From Pandoraea oxalativorans (lineage in GTDB: Bacteria > Pseudomonadota > Gammaproteobacteria > Burkholderiales > Burkholderiaceae), in assembly GCF_000972785.3 (NCBI RefSeq), contig NZ_CP011253.3:930001-994000 (forward strand): 64,000 nt of DNA, in the 5' to 3' direction. Under the pieces are notes generated by a model, which saw nothing but the letters and a program-made list of their open reading frames with translations, did not search any database and was not told the DNA's origin. Made by a program: the position numbers and the translations under genes. This document shows positions 36,719 through 46,867 of this stretch, in pieces. The number at the start of each line of letters is the position of its first letter. Within the stretch, counting starts at the first letter, position 1.

Positions 36719-36750
36719 AAAAGACCGGCCAGTGGCCGGTCTTTTGTTTT
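36719..36750 (+). terminator. Terminator after the RlmL-type gene
   Basis: AAAAGACCGGCC / GGCCGGTCTTTT, a perfect 12-bp stem with a three-base loop and a following T-rich stretch. It lies just before the 3' end of the convergent gene at 36766, so it may serve both. Confidence 0.9.
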
Positions 36751-36765
36751 GTCCGGACGGCGGCT

Positions 36766-37953
36766 TCAGCCCGCGTTGCCGTTGCCGTCACCCTCGTCGT
36801 CCCCGCCTGCGTGGGAGGTTGACGGCGGTGCGGAGCGGGGGCGCTCGCCCGACGATTGCAACGTGGGCGAGGGCGGTGCCGGTGGGGGCGGCAAGGCGGC
36901 GCGCTGTGCGGCGCGTCGCCGAGCGGCCACAGCTGTGAGCACGGCACGACGTTCGCGCAGATCGCTCGGCGCGATACGGTGGCGGCGGGGATCGCATGTC
37001 ACGTTTTCCGGATCGGACAGATCGCTCTCGTAATCCGGACCGGTGCGCGGTGAATAGTCCCGCACATCCAGCCCACCGACGACCGTGACGTCCCTGAGCC
37101 ACCGTTCGGTGTCGCAAGTGATCGCGTTGTGGCTCAGGATGTCGTCGACGATCCCGTGTTCGCGCGGGTCCGGATGAATCTTCCATACGTCGTGCGTTGC
37201 TTCCCAATGCGGCCAGATTTGCCCGCCCGCACCGTAATGGCAGTACGCGATGGCCTGATAGGCCTTACGGCAGACGTCGCGCGTCGCGTAGCACGCGGGG
37301 CGATCCAGTGTCGCGATGTCGATCATCCGTGACAGAACGCTGGTCGGGTCGGCGCCTGCGCTGTAGAAGTACACCCACTTATTGGTCGTGTCGAACGACC
37401 AGGGCAGCGCGATGTCGTGTCCGAAGGCTTGCAGAATGCGCAGCGTCAGGATGTCGTCGGCGACATGCGTTTCCGAGTCGCGCGAGAGCACGGATTGCGC
37501 CCATGTTTCCAGGTCCGGGGTGCCAGCGATACGCTCGAAGAGCGTCCAGCCGGTGGGGCGCGGCAGCAGGCGCCGCAGCAGATCGACGGCGAGGTCCGTC
37601 GGCAGGCCCGTGTCTCTGAGGGCGTCCAGCGTGACCTCGTGATCTTCCAGGACGGCGAGTCGGCGAAGCGCAATGGCCTGTCCCGCAGTGCGCGCGGGCT
37701 CGCCGACGACCGTCTTGCCCATGCACGCCTCGATCTCGCGTCCGAACGTGCTGTCGGGATGTTCGGCAGCGCGCATCACGGCGGCCTTCGTCGGATTGCA
37801 CTTCGGGTTGAGCGCCCGGAGGTTGACGACGTCCGCCCAACCGAGCGTCCGGTAGAGCGGTGCGAGGATGGGCGTGCTTGGATAGGCAGTCTGCGCTGAG
37901 GACGCGCAAGGCATGGGTGGCGCAGATAGCGCGCGATGACCGTCTGCATTCAT
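36766..37953 (-). CDS. Hypothetical protein, 395 aa, family not recognised
   Basis: The ATG at 37953 is preceded by a strong GGAGGAGACACCCC, so it is probably translated. No signal peptide or membrane segment is seen. Residues ~90-270 look globular (for example LPWSFDTTNKWVYFYSAGADP, and a Cys/His/Trp-rich AYCHYGAGGQIWPHWEATHD). The last ~60 residues are Ala/Arg then Pro/Ser/Gly-rich and look disordered. I do not recognise the family. With a T3SS 8 kb away it might be a secreted protein, but nothing in the sequence proves it. It is convergent with rlmL. Confidence 0.7.
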   Translation of the reverse strand: MNADGHRALSAPPMPCASSAQTAYPSTPILAPLYRTLGWADVVNLRALNPKCNPTKAAVMRAAEHPDSTFGREIEACMGKTVVGEPARTAGQAIALRRLAVLEDHEVTLDALRDTGLPTDLAVDLLRRLLPRPTGWTLFERIAGTPDLETWAQSVLSRDSETHVADDILTLRILQAFGHDIALPWSFDTTNKWVYFYSAGADPTSVLSRMIDIATLDRPACYATRDVCRKAYQAIAYCHYGAGGQIWPHWEATHDVWKIHPDPREHGIVDDILSHNAITCDTERWLRDVTVVGGLDVRDYSPRTGPDYESDLSDPENVTCDPRRHRIAPSDLRERRAVLTAVAARRRAAQRAALPPPPAPPSPTLQSSGERPRSAPPSTSHAGGDDEGDGNGNAG

Positions 37954-38072
37954 TGGGGTGTCTCCTCCGCACAATGGACAAGGGGACATTGTCCGGAAGG
38001 AGGCCGATGCGGGGTGTCGAGATCGCCCGCTGGAATGTCCAAACGGGGATGGACGGTGGGGGCTGGGTGCGC

Positions 38073-38843
38073 CTAGGTGGATGGCGCCGAACGCTTGCTC
38101 AGGAAGCGACGAAGAATACCGTGAGAGTAGTGGCTCGCGACCTCGCGCAGAAAGCGCGGGAAATCGACGTGCGCCGTGTCGTCGGCCGCATCGGAAAGCG
38201 TTCTCATGACAGCGAACGGAACGCCGTACTCATGGCAGACCTGTGCGACCGCCGCCCCTTCCATCTCGACGGCAAGGGCTTGCGGCAGCGTGCCGCGCAG
38301 CAGTGTGACTTCGTTGGCGCTGGAAACGAAGCGGTCGCCGCTGGCGATCTGCCCGACGTGCACGCGCGGCGCAGACATCCGCAATTCGGCGCGCAGCGCA
38401 GCGCTCACCTGCGCGGCCATCTCGTCGGCAAGCCAGTCGCGTGCGGCCTGCGCGAGGGCGTCGCGCAGTGAGGCTTCGGCGTCGAACGCAGCGCGTCCGA
38501 GCAACGGGATTTCGAAGCGGGGGAAGAGAGGACTGGCGTCCATGTCGTGCTGCGTGAGCGTGTCGGCGATGACGACGTCGCCCACCGACAGCCCGTGCGC
38601 GAGTCCGCCCGCCACGCCGGTGAAGACGATTTCCCGCACGTCGAAGCGATGGATCAGCGCAGCCGTGGTGGCGGCCGCCGCCACTTTGCCGATGCGGGCG
38701 AGCACGATGACGCAGTCGTGGCCGTGCAGCTTGCCCACGTGATAGTCGCGCATGCCGATGTGTTCGACGTGCGCCCCGGGGGCCATCTCTGCGAGCAGAT
38801 CGGCGATTTCTTCGTGAAGGGCGGCGACGATGCCTAGCGACAT
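38073..38843 (-). CDS. mtnN: 5'-methylthioadenosine/S-adenosylhomocysteine nucleosidase
   Basis: 256 residues. Family features: MSLGIVAALHEEIADLL with the catalytic Glu, FTGVAGGL, ASGDRFV, AVEMEGAAVAQVC with the ribose-binding Glu, and the catalytic Asp in TLSDAAD. It cleaves MTA and SAH, by-products of SAM use. A reverse-strand TACAAT at 38901-38896 is a plausible -10, giving a leader of about 45 bases. Confidence 0.93.
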   Translation of the reverse strand: MSLGIVAALHEEIADLLAEMAPGAHVEHIGMRDYHVGKLHGHDCVIVLARIGKVAAAATTAALIHRFDVREIVFTGVAGGLAHGLSVGDVVIADTLTQHDMDASPLFPRFEIPLLGRAAFDAEASLRDALAQAARDWLADEMAAQVSAALRAELRMSAPRVHVGQIASGDRFVSSANEVTLLRGTLPQALAVEMEGAAVAQVCHEYGVPFAVMRTLSDAADDTAHVDFPRFLREVASHYSHGILRRFLSKRSAPST

Positions 38844-38902
38844 GATGTGGGACTCTTTCGCGCGCGGCGGCGCCCTATTGCGTGGATCGAGCGCGCATTG
38901 TA

Positions 38903-38941
38903 GCGCGGGGCTGCACCCGATGTCGGCGTGCAGCCCCGCGC
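38903..38941 (-). terminator. Hairpin after pntB
   Basis: A perfect 14-bp stem, GCGCGGGGCTGCAC (38903-38916) with GTGCAGCCCCGCGC (38928-38941), 24 bases after the pntB stop on the reverse strand. There is no T-run, but its position between pntB and the mtnN promoter suggests a transcript end. Confidence 0.65.
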
Positions 38942-38965
38942 AAAGATCCAGCGAAACGGTCCGAC

Positions 38966-40408
38966 TTACTCGACCGCTTTCACCATCTCCTCGATCACCT
39001 TCTTCGCATCGCCGAAGACCATCATCGTCTTGTCGAGATAGAAGAGTTCGTTATCGAGCCCGGCATAACCGGCGGCCATCGAACGCTTGTTGACGATGAT
39101 CGTCTTGGCTTTGTAAGCCTCGATGATCGGCATCCCGGCAATCGGCGAGCCCGGGTCGTTCTTCGCGGCGGGGTTCACCACGTCGTTCGCGCCGAGCACC
39201 AGCACCACGTCGGTCTGGCCGAATTCGCCGTTGATCTCGTCCATCTCCAGCACCTGATCGTACGGCACCTCGGCTTCTGCGAGCAGCACGTTCATGTGAC
39301 CCGGCATACGGCCCGCGACCGGGTGAATCGCGTAGCGCACGCTCACGCCTTTCTCCGAGAGCTTGTCGGTCAGTTCCTTGAGCGCGTGCTGCGCGCGGGC
39401 GACCGCCAGACCGTAGCCCGGCACGATCACCAGCGATTCGGCGTTGCTCATGAGGAACGCGGCGTCGTCGGGCGAGCCGGACTTCACCGGACGCTGCTGC
39501 TGTTCGCCGCCCGCCGCACTCGTGCCCGGCGTTGCGCCGAAGCCGCCGAGAATCACGTTGAAGAACGAGCGGTTCATGGCCTTACACATGATGTACGACA
39601 GAATCGCGCCCGACGAGCCGACCAGCGAACCGGCGATGATCAGCATCGGATTGTTCAACGAGAAGCCGATGCCCGCCGCCGCCCAGCCCGAGTACGAGTT
39701 CAGCATCGAGACCACGACCGGCATGTCTGCACCGCCAATCGGGATGATGATGAGCACGCCGAGCACGAACGCGATTGCCGTCATCAGAATGAACGGCAGC
39801 CAGCTTTGCGACAGGAAGAAGATGACGCCGAAGCCGAGCATCGCGATGGCGAGCAGCAGGTTGATCGTGTGCTGTCCGGTGAACTGGACCGGCGCGCCCT
39901 GGAACAGACGGAACTTGTACTTGCCCGAAAGCTTGCCGAATGCGATGACCGACCCCGAGAACGTGATCGCACCGACGAACGTGCCGATGAACAACTCGAT
40001 ACGGTTACCCGGCGGCAGCAAGGTCTCACCGGCAGGCACGATACCGAATGCCGCAGGCTCTGCCACGGCCGCAACAGCGATACACACCGCCGCCAGACCG
40101 ATCAGCGAGTGCATGGCGGCCACGAGTTCCGGCATCTTCGTCATCTCGACCTTGCGGGCGACGAAGGCACCGACGCCGCCGCCGACTACGAGACCTGCGA
40201 GGATCAGCGCGAGTCCCGAGTAGTTGCCACCCATCAGACGACGCAACTCGTAGATCAGCGCAATCGTGGTGACGGCCGCAATCGCCATGCCGATCATGCC
40301 GAACGCGTTGCCGCGCCGCGCCATCTTCGGATTCGACAGGCCCTTGAGCGCCTGAATGAAACAGATCGACGCGACCAGATACAGCAGCGTCACAAGATTC
40401 ATGCTCAT
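38966..40408 (-). CDS. pntB: NAD(P) transhydrogenase subunit beta
   Basis: 480 residues. The N-terminal two-thirds is a membrane domain of about nine helices. The C-terminal ~180 residues form the NADP-binding domain III, with VIVPGYGLAVARAQHALKEL and VLVLGANDVVNPAA. With PntAA/PntAB it couples proton re-entry to hydride transfer from NADH to NADP+. It is the last gene of the reverse-strand pnt operon, one base after pntAB. Confidence 0.95.
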   Translation of the reverse strand: MSMNLVTLLYLVASICFIQALKGLSNPKMARRGNAFGMIGMAIAAVTTIALIYELRRLMGGNYSGLALILAGLVVGGGVGAFVARKVEMTKMPELVAAMHSLIGLAAVCIAVAAVAEPAAFGIVPAGETLLPPGNRIELFIGTFVGAITFSGSVIAFGKLSGKYKFRLFQGAPVQFTGQHTINLLLAIAMLGFGVIFFLSQSWLPFILMTAIAFVLGVLIIIPIGGADMPVVVSMLNSYSGWAAAGIGFSLNNPMLIIAGSLVGSSGAILSYIMCKAMNRSFFNVILGGFGATPGTSAAGGEQQQRPVKSGSPDDAAFLMSNAESLVIVPGYGLAVARAQHALKELTDKLSEKGVSVRYAIHPVAGRMPGHMNVLLAEAEVPYDQVLEMDEINGEFGQTDVVLVLGANDVVNPAAKNDPGSPIAGMPIIEAYKAKTIIVNKRSMAAGYAGLDNELFYLDKTMMVFGDAKKVIEEMVKAVE

Positions 40409-40409
40409 G

Positions 40410-40751
40410 TCAGTGCGCTCCCTTTGCTGCCGATTCGTCGTTGGCCGCCTTTGCAGGGGCCTTATCCTTTTTCTTGAACATCTCCAGCATGCGCTGCGTG
40501 ACGAGGAAGCCCCCGAACACGTTCACCGCTGCGAGCGCCACCGCCACGACCCCCATCGTCTTGCCGAGGTTGCCCTCAGTGAGACCGGCGGCGAGCATGG
40601 CGCCCACGATCACGATGGCCGAGATCGCATTGGTCACCGCCATGAGCGGCGTGTGCAGTGCCGGTGTGACGTTCCACACCACGTGATAGCCGACGTACAC
40701 CGCCAGCACGAAGATGATCAGGTTGATCACCGTGTGATTAATCAATTCCAT
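40410..40751 (-). CDS. pntAB: NAD(P) transhydrogenase subunit alpha part 2
   Basis: 113 residues from the ATG at 40751 (the longer frame overlaps pntAA). It is made of three hydrophobic helices, [42 protein letters not shown] and a third before a Lys/Ala-rich tail. It corresponds to the membrane part of the alpha subunit, split from the soluble domain as in many Alpha- and Betaproteobacteria. Confidence 0.93.
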   Translation of the reverse strand: MELINHTVINLIIFVLAVYVGYHVVWNVTPALHTPLMAVTNAISAIVIVGAMLAAGLTEGNLGKTMGVVAVALAAVNVFGGFLVTQRMLEMFKKKDKAPAKAANDESAAKGAH

Positions 40752-40765
40752 GGCAGAGCCTCCCC

Positions 40766-41896
40766 TTAAGCCGCACGCAGCACTTGACCGTCGCGGCACA
40801 TCAGGCACGCGCTGACGATGTCGTCGTTGGTATCGATGACGAACTGACCTTCCTTGTCGATGACGAGCTTGAGGAAGTCCAGCACGTTACGTGCGTAAAG
40901 CGCAGAGGCATCTGCGGCCACCATACCGGCGAGGTTGGTGTACCCCGCGATGGTGACGCCGTGGACTTTGACGACTTCGTCGGCCACCGACAGCGGGCAG
41001 TTGCCGCCGCCGTTGGCACCGCGTCCGGCCGCCAGATCGATGATCACCGAACCGGGCTTCATGGCCTTGACGGTGTCTTCGCTGATGAGCGTCGGCGCAG
41101 CGCGGCCCGGAATCAGGGCGGTGGAGATGACGATGTCGGCCTGCGTCAGACGCGTGTGTACCAGTTGTGCCTGACGAGCGAGCCAGGCAGCGGGCATCGG
41201 ACGTGCATAGCCACCCACGCCCTTTGCGATCTCGCGCTCTTCGTCCGTCTCGAACGGCACGTCGATGAACTTCGCGCCGAGCGATTCGATCTGCTCACGT
41301 ACCGCCGGACGCACGTCCGACGCTTCGATCACTGCACCCAGACGTTTGGCCGTCGCAATGGCCTGCAGGCCCGCGACACCGGCACCGAGCACGACCAGAC
41401 GCGCGGCCTTCACCGTACCGGCGGCCGTCATCAGCATCGGCATGAAGCGTTGATAGAGGTTCGCAGCAAGCATCACCGCCTTGTAACCGGCGATGTTGGC
41501 CTGCGAGGACAGCACGTCCATGCTTTGGGCGCGTGTAGTGCGCGGCGCGGCTTCGAGCGCGAAGGCGGTGACGCCGGCGGCGGCCATGCGCGCATTGTTC
41601 TCGGCATCGAACGGATTGAGCATGCCGACGACCACACTGCCGCGCGACATCTGGGCAAGTTCTTCGAGGGAGGGGGCGCGTACCTTGAGGACGAGTTCTG
41701 CGCCGAGCGCGTCGGCGGCGCTGCCGAGGGTGGCCCCGGCCGCTTCGAAGGCGGCGTCGGGCACGCTGGCCGCGTCTCCGGCGCCGCGGCCGATCACGAT
41801 CTGGTGTCCTGACGCGACCAGCTTCTTCACCGTCTCGGGCGTGGCCGCGACACGGGATTCGCCGGAAAGCGTTTCGGCGGGAATGCCGATTTTCAT
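40766..41896 (-). CDS. pntAA: NAD(P) transhydrogenase subunit alpha part 1
   Basis: 376 residues, the soluble NAD-binding domain I. It resembles alanine dehydrogenase: [23 protein letters not shown] at the start and the dinucleotide fold [29 protein letters not shown]. The segment [15 protein letters not shown] is also conserved. First gene of pntAA-pntAB-pntB; AAGGAGATACGCA precedes the ATG. Confidence 0.95.
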   Translation of the reverse strand: MKIGIPAETLSGESRVAATPETVKKLVASGHQIVIGRGAGDAASVPDAAFEAAGATLGSAADALGAELVLKVRAPSLEELAQMSRGSVVVGMLNPFDAENNARMAAAGVTAFALEAAPRTTRAQSMDVLSSQANIAGYKAVMLAANLYQRFMPMLMTAAGTVKAARLVVLGAGVAGLQAIATAKRLGAVIEASDVRPAVREQIESLGAKFIDVPFETDEEREIAKGVGGYARPMPAAWLARQAQLVHTRLTQADIVISTALIPGRAAPTLISEDTVKAMKPGSVIIDLAAGRGANGGGNCPLSVADEVVKVHGVTIAGYTNLAGMVAADASALYARNVLDFLKLVIDKEGQFVIDTNDDIVSACLMCRDGQVLRAA

Positions 41897-42296
41897 TGCG
41901 TATCTCCTTGGGTTTGTGAACTGATCTCATCAGCGGCCATAAACCAAGGAGCCGCAGCGCACACGCTGCCGGGGCAGGCGCGTTACCTGTTTCGCCGCTG
42001 ATGACATTAGTCCTGCACAAACCACTGCATTCGAACTACTGCACAAACCGGTGACGCGGTACTGCAACTGCACATTGCTGGTGCTCGAAGCTTACCCGAA
42101 GATTACAAATGCGCCTATTGCATGGATTGGCATATCAATACTAACTATCGGTAATGAATGTGAGGGGATCTGCGCAGAACTTGCCGACCGGACGGTCGGT
42201 CGTGAAACTGCCCCGTCTTCAGCGCCAAACCCCGTCAGACGGTAAAATGTCGCTTTTATCGGGGTCTCTCGTCCCCGCGTCCCGCAAGGATGTGCC
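41897..42296. other. 400-bp divergent intergenic region, pntAA / NUDIX gene
   Basis: No gene is supported. It contains a direct repeat CTGCACAAACC (near 42013 and 42039), an inverted repeat CCGACCG-GA-CGGTCGG (42184-42199) of the kind bound by TetR-type regulators, and a TAAAAT -10-like box (42243-42248) for the NUDIX gene. The middle section (42090-42160) is AT-rich. No regulator gene is adjacent. Confidence 0.5.
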
Positions 42297-42773
42297 ATGA
42301 ATGCACGCTGGAAGCCCAACGTGACGGTTGCAGCGGTCGTCGAACGTGACGGCCGTTTTCTGTTTGTCGAAGAGCAAAAGCGTGCCGGTCTGCTGATTAA
42401 CCAACCGGCCGGTCATCTGGAACCGGGCGAGTCGATTCTCGACGCCGTGCGCCGTGAGGTGCTGGAAGAGACCGCGCATAGATTCGAGCCGCAGCACCTG
42501 CTCGGCATTTATCTCGCGCCCGGGCCCGAGGACATCGCCTATCTGCGCTTCACCTTCAGCGGCACGTTGGGCGAGTTCGATGCGACGCGTACGCTCGACG
42601 ACGGCATCGTCGGCACACTCTGGCTCACGCCGGAGGAGGTACGCGCGCAGCGGGCACGGCACCGCTCGCCCATTCTCGAGCAGTGCATGGACGATTACCT
42701 GCGAGGCGTTCGGTACGACCTCGGCATACTTCAGACCTATCCGGCACTGACCGGCGGGCAAGGCAACACATGA
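42297..42773 (+). CDS. NUDIX hydrolase (NudJ-like)
   Basis: 158 residues with the NUDIX box [23 protein letters not shown]. It begins [26 protein letters not shown], as in NudJ, a (deoxy)nucleotide or pyrophosphate hydrolase often located before mnmA. Its stop codon overlaps the mnmA start (ATGA), so the two are translationally coupled. Confidence 0.92.
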   Translation: MNARWKPNVTVAAVVERDGRFLFVEEQKRAGLLINQPAGHLEPGESILDAVRREVLEETAHRFEPQHLLGIYLAPGPEDIAYLRFTFSGTLGEFDATRTLDDGIVGTLWLTPEEVRAQRARHRSPILEQCMDDYLRGVRYDLGILQTYPALTGGQGNT

Positions 42774-43936
42774 GTCAAAAACGCGTAGTCGTGGGCATGT
42801 CGGGCGGCGTCGATTCGTCGGTCACGGCATGGCTGCTCAAACAACAAGGCTACGACGTCGTCGGCCTGTTCATGAAGAACTGGGAAGACGATGACGATAG
42901 CGAGTACTGTTCGACCCGGCAGGACTGGATCGACGTGGTGTCGGTCGCCGATCTGATCGGCATCGACGTCGAAGCCGTGAACTTCGCCGCCGAATACAAG
43001 GACCGCGTCTTTGCGGAATTTCTGCGCGAATACTCGGCCGGTCGCACGCCGAACCCGGACGTGCTGTGCAACGCCGAGATCAAGTTCAAGGCATTCCTCG
43101 ATCACGCGGTGGCGCTGGGCGGCGAGACCATCGCCACCGGCCACTACGCCCGCGTGCGCGAGCGCGATGGTCGCTTCGAACTGCTCAAGGCGTTCGATCA
43201 CACCAAAGATCAGAGCTACTTCCTGCACCGTCTGAACCAGCAGCAGCTCTCTCGCACGATGTTCCCGCTCGGCGAAATGCCGAAGACGAAGGTGCGCGAA
43301 ATCGCCGCACAGATCGGCCTGCCGAACGCGAAGAAGAAGGATTCGACGGGGATCTGCTTCATCGGGGAACGTCCGTTCCGCGACTTCCTCAATCGCTATC
43401 TGCCCACCCAACCGGGGCCGATGAAGACACCGGACGGCACGATCGTCGGCGAGCACGTGGGGCTGGCCTTCTACACGCTGGGTCAGCGCAAGGGTATCGG
43501 TCTGGGCGGCAGCCGCGACGGTTCGGGTGAGCCCTGGTTCGTTGCGCGCAAGGACATGGCCAGCAACACGCTGTATGTCGTGCAGGGTCACGATCATCCG
43601 TGGCTGCTCTCGGACACGCTCGATGCCGAGGACCTCTCGTGGGTCGCAGGCGTGGCACCAGCCGAAGGCACGCGCTGCGGTGCGAAGACCCGCTACCGTC
43701 AGGCAGACGCCGCCTGCGAAGTCGTGCGTGCCGACGGCGGTGGTCTCACGTTGTCGTTCTCGGACGCGCAATGGGCCGTGACGCCGGGTCAGTCCGCCGT
43801 GCTGTACGACGGCGAGGTGTGTCTGGGGGGCGGCATCATCGCGTCCACGACGCCTGCCGTCGCTGCAACGGACGCGGCGGCTGACGCAGGCGCCAAATCC
43901 GCAGCATCGAAACACATCATCCTCAATACGCACTGA
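42770..43936 (+). CDS. mnmA: tRNA-specific 2-thiouridylase
   Basis: 388 residues. The ATP-binding P-loop is [15 protein letters not shown], and the two catalytic cysteines are in [12 protein letters not shown] and [13 protein letters not shown]. It thiolates U34 of Glu, Gln and Lys tRNAs using sulfur relayed from IscS. The start at 42770 overlaps the NUDIX stop. The last ~25 residues are an Ala-rich extension beyond the usual C-terminus. Confidence 0.96.
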   Translation: MSQKRVVVGMSGGVDSSVTAWLLKQQGYDVVGLFMKNWEDDDDSEYCSTRQDWIDVVSVADLIGIDVEAVNFAAEYKDRVFAEFLREYSAGRTPNPDVLCNAEIKFKAFLDHAVALGGETIATGHYARVRERDGRFELLKAFDHTKDQSYFLHRLNQQQLSRTMFPLGEMPKTKVREIAAQIGLPNAKKKDSTGICFIGERPFRDFLNRYLPTQPGPMKTPDGTIVGEHVGLAFYTLGQRKGIGLGGSRDGSGEPWFVARKDMASNTLYVVQGHDHPWLLSDTLDAEDLSWVAGVAPAEGTRCGAKTRYRQADAACEVVRADGGGLTLSFSDAQWAVTPGQSAVLYDGEVCLGGGIIASTTPAVAATDAAADAGAKSAASKHIILNTH

Positions 43937-44020
43937 AGCCGCCGGCGCTCGCCGGGGGGACACCCGGCAGCGTGCCGGTGGCCATCGTGCCGCTCCCCCC
44001 GCAAAAGCCTAGGAGGTTTC

Positions 44021-45622
44021 ATGTTTTCGCGCCGATTTCTGGCTCTCTGGATCGCCGTGGCGTTGCTCGTTGCAACGCTCGTGCTGGCGCTCGTCGACGG
44101 ATGGAATCCGCTTTGGCCCATACCGTTTGCCGCGTTGGTCGCCCTCGGGGTCTGGGACATCGTTCAGCAGAGGCACGCCGTACTGCGCAACTACCCGCTG
44201 TGGGGACACTTCCGGTTTCTGTTCGAGTTCATCCGGCCGGAAATCCGTCAGTACTTCGTGGAAGACGACACCTCCGAGACACCGTTTTCGCGCGCACAAC
44301 GCAGCATCGTGTATCAGCGCGCCAAGGGGGATGTCGACAGCCGTCCGTTCGGCACGGAACTGGACGTCAAGGCGACCGGCTACGAGTGGATCGCCCACTC
44401 GCTCGCGCCGACCGTCCTGAAGGACCACGACTTTCGTATCACCATCGGTGCGGATCGCGCGCAGCCGTATTCGGCCTCGATCTTCAACGTCTCGGCGATG
44501 AGCTTCGGTGCGTTGTCCGCCAACGCCATCCGCGCGCTCAATCGCGGGGCCAAGCTCGGCAACTTCATCCACGACACCGGCGAAGGATCGATCTCGCCGC
44601 ATCACCGCGAACAGGGCGGGGACCTGATCTGGGAAGTGGCGTCGGGGTACTTCGGGTGCCGCAACGACGATGGCACGTTCAACGCCGAGAAGTTCACCGC
44701 GCAGGCCACCACGCCGCAGGTGAAGATGATCGAGGTGAAGCTCTCGCAAGGGGCGAAGCCGGGTCACGGCGGTGTGTTGCCGGCCGCGAAGATCACGCCG
44801 GAGATCTCCGCAACGCGCGGCGTACCGATGGGGCGAGACTGCATCTCGCCGTCGCGCCACAGCGAGTTTTCGACACCGTTGGGTCTGCTGCAATTCGTCG
44901 ACCGGCTGCGCACGCTCTCGGGCGGAAAACCGACGGGTTTCAAGCTTTGCATCGGCCATCCGTGGGAATTCTTCGGCATCGTGAAGGCGATGCTCGAGAG
45001 CGGCATCCTCCCCGACTTCATCGTGGTGGACGGCTCCGAAGGCGGCACCGGCGCTGCGCCGCTGGAGTTCACCGACCACGTGGGCGCACCGCTGCAGGAA
45101 GGGCTGCTGCTGGTACACAACACGCTCGTGGGCGCGGGATTGCGCGACAAGATCCGCATTGGCGCGTCGGGCAAGATCGTGACGGCGTTCGACATTGCGC
45201 GCACGCTCGCCATTGGCGCAGACTGGTGCAATTCGGCGCGCGGCTTCATGTTCGCTATCGGCTGCATTCAGTCGCAGAAGTGCCACACGGACCGCTGTCC
45301 TACCGGTGTGGCCACGCAGGATACGTTGCGTCAACGGGCGCTCGTGGTGCCGGACAAGGCGCAGCGTGTGCATCAGTTCCACGCGCAGACGCTGCACGCG
45401 TTGCAGGAACTGATTCAGGCCGCAGGGTTGGCGCATCCGTCGGATCTGCGCGCACATCACATCGTCAAACGTGTGTCGTCCAATGAGATCCGTCTCATGT
45501 CCGAATCGCTGAAGTATCTGGAGCCGGGCGATTTGCTGCGCGGTCAGTTCCGCTATCAGCTCTACGAGAAGTATTGGCCGATGGCGCGCGCCGACAGTTT
45601 TTCGCCGACGGCCGTGGCCTGA
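44021..45622 (+). CDS. FMN-binding glutamate synthase-like protein, membrane-anchored
   Basis: 533 residues. Two N-terminal hydrophobic segments (about residues 5-45) precede a glutamate synthase FMN domain with SIFNVSAMSFGALSANAI, GEGSISPHH, GHGGVLPAAKI and VDGSEGGTGAAPLEF. Cysteines in CIQSQKCHTDRCPTG match the 3Fe-4S site of the large GltS subunit. It lacks the glutaminase domain, so it is not a complete GOGAT. The reaction of this stand-alone family is not established. AGGAGGTTTC is a strong ribosome-binding site. Confidence 0.88.
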   Translation: MFSRRFLALWIAVALLVATLVLALVDGWNPLWPIPFAALVALGVWDIVQQRHAVLRNYPLWGHFRFLFEFIRPEIRQYFVEDDTSETPFSRAQRSIVYQRAKGDVDSRPFGTELDVKATGYEWIAHSLAPTVLKDHDFRITIGADRAQPYSASIFNVSAMSFGALSANAIRALNRGAKLGNFIHDTGEGSISPHHREQGGDLIWEVASGYFGCRNDDGTFNAEKFTAQATTPQVKMIEVKLSQGAKPGHGGVLPAAKITPEISATRGVPMGRDCISPSRHSEFSTPLGLLQFVDRLRTLSGGKPTGFKLCIGHPWEFFGIVKAMLESGILPDFIVVDGSEGGTGAAPLEFTDHVGAPLQEGLLLVHNTLVGAGLRDKIRIGASGKIVTAFDIARTLAIGADWCNSARGFMFAIGCIQSQKCHTDRCPTGVATQDTLRQRALVVPDKAQRVHQFHAQTLHALQELIQAAGLAHPSDLRAHHIVKRVSSNEIRLMSESLKYLEPGDLLRGQFRYQLYEKYWPMARADSFSPTAVA

Positions 45623-45663
45623 CGATATCGCGCCAAAGCGATCCGAAGCGGTCGCTGTGAAAC

Positions 45664-45695
45664 AAACCCGACGCGGGGTGGCGTCGGGTTTTTTT
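45664..45695 (+). terminator. Terminator after the glutamate synthase-like gene
   Basis: AAACCCGACGC / GCGTCGGGTTT with a GGGGTG loop and seven Ts. It marks the end of the core-gene block; the secretion island begins about 155 bases later. Confidence 0.92.
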
Positions 45696-45851
45696 ATGCT
45701 TCTCGAAAGTTTTCTTCCCAAAAGCCAAAAGTGCCGGGCGTGGCGACTCACATTAGGGTCTCCACCGGATGATGCTCGCGCGCGCACTCGCCTATCGTGT
45801 GGCCTTCGACTTTGTCATCCCGCCGACGGATTGTCGTCAGAGGAGGAGCCT

Positions 45852-46652
45852 ATGAGTACGGTGCGATTTCTGATCAGCCGCCACAACGTCAAACTCATTG
45901 TGAACGGTCTGGTGCACACGCTGCCTGCGGGCAGCATGACCGCGACCAGTTCGGACGCGACGATCGAAGCCCCAGGGCCAGTGGTGGCTCACGATTTTCA
46001 TGCCTGCGATTTACAGGCGCTCTATCCGGACGTCGTCGATCTACTCGACCGTCGCCCGCTCGGCGTGTTCCACCGGCAAGCAGCGCGCACACTGATCCTC
46101 GAACCCAGCATGGTCGATGTGGCGATGACGTTGCAGAACGTCGACCGCATGGCGATGCTGCGCTTCTTTTACGTCTACTGCCTGTGCCGCGATCAGCGCT
46201 ACTTTTCCGCGATGTTGCGCCAGACGATTGCAGGCAGTCACTCACTGTTCGACTTCGTCGAAGCGAATTTCCATCGACCCTGGCCGGTGGCGCGTCTTGC
46301 CGAAGAGTTCGGAATGCCGTTGAGGAAATTCCGGTATCTGTTTCAGCAGACGTATGGCATGCCCGCCAAACAATGGTTGCTCGAACGCCGACTGCGACTC
46401 GCGCGCGATCTGCTGCTCTCGACCCGTCACAAGGTGCTCGACATTGCGCTGGAATGCGGCTTCACCAATCACGCGCATTTCACCGATACGTTCCGCAAGC
46501 GCTTCGATTGCGCGCCGACGGAGATTCGTCTGGGGACGCCACCACAGCGCGGTGGCCGTCGTGTCGAGATGCCGCTCGCGGACGCCTATGCTGCCATGCG
46601 CGCCGATCTCGTTGCTGGACACGGCGCAGTGACCGATGCAGGCGTGCTATGA
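45852..46652 (+). CDS. AraC-family regulator of the type III secretion island
   Basis: 266 residues from the ATG at 45852 with AGAGGAGGAGCCT upstream; the frame is open further up but the ribosome-binding site decides. The C-terminal half holds two helix-turn-helix motifs: WPVARLAEEFGMPLRKFRYLFQQTYGMP and HKVLDIALECGFTNHAHFTDTFRKRF. The N-terminal half has no clear sugar-binding cupin and resembles T3SS activators of the ExsA/InvF/HrpB kind. It heads the sctF-G-I-J-K-L-W operon and overlaps sctF by four bases. Confidence 0.88.
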   Translation: MSTVRFLISRHNVKLIVNGLVHTLPAGSMTATSSDATIEAPGPVVAHDFHACDLQALYPDVVDLLDRRPLGVFHRQAARTLILEPSMVDVAMTLQNVDRMAMLRFFYVYCLCRDQRYFSAMLRQTIAGSHSLFDFVEANFHRPWPVARLAEEFGMPLRKFRYLFQQTYGMPAKQWLLERRLRLARDLLLSTRHKVLDIALECGFTNHAHFTDTFRKRFDCAPTEIRLGTPPQRGGRRVEMPLADAYAAMRADLVAGHGAVTDAGVL

Positions 46653-46867
46653 ACGTCGAGGAAATCCACCGCAGCATGTCGGGAGGTGTGCAGCGAATGT
46701 CCGACGAAGCGACGCAGGCCGTGCGCACGGACAAAGTCAACGATCCCCGTGAGATGCTCGACGCCCAGTTCAAGTTGCAGCAGTTCGCAACGGGCGTGGG
46801 CTTGCACAGTGCGGTCATCAAGCTCATCAAGGATACGTTGATGGGCATCATCGCCAAGATCGCATGA
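46649..46867 (+). CDS. sctF: T3SS needle subunit
   Basis: 72 residues, the size of needle proteins (MxiH, PrgI, EscF, SsaG). The diagnostic C-terminus is LQQFATGVGLHSAVIKLIKD followed by TLMGIIAKIA, two helices with the conserved ending that packs in the needle lumen. It polymerises into the extracellular needle. It overlaps the AraC gene stop by four bases and sctG by four bases. Confidence 0.85.
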   Translation: MNVEEIHRSMSGGVQRMSDEATQAVRTDKVNDPREMLDAQFKLQQFATGVGLHSAVIKLIKDTLMGIIAKIA

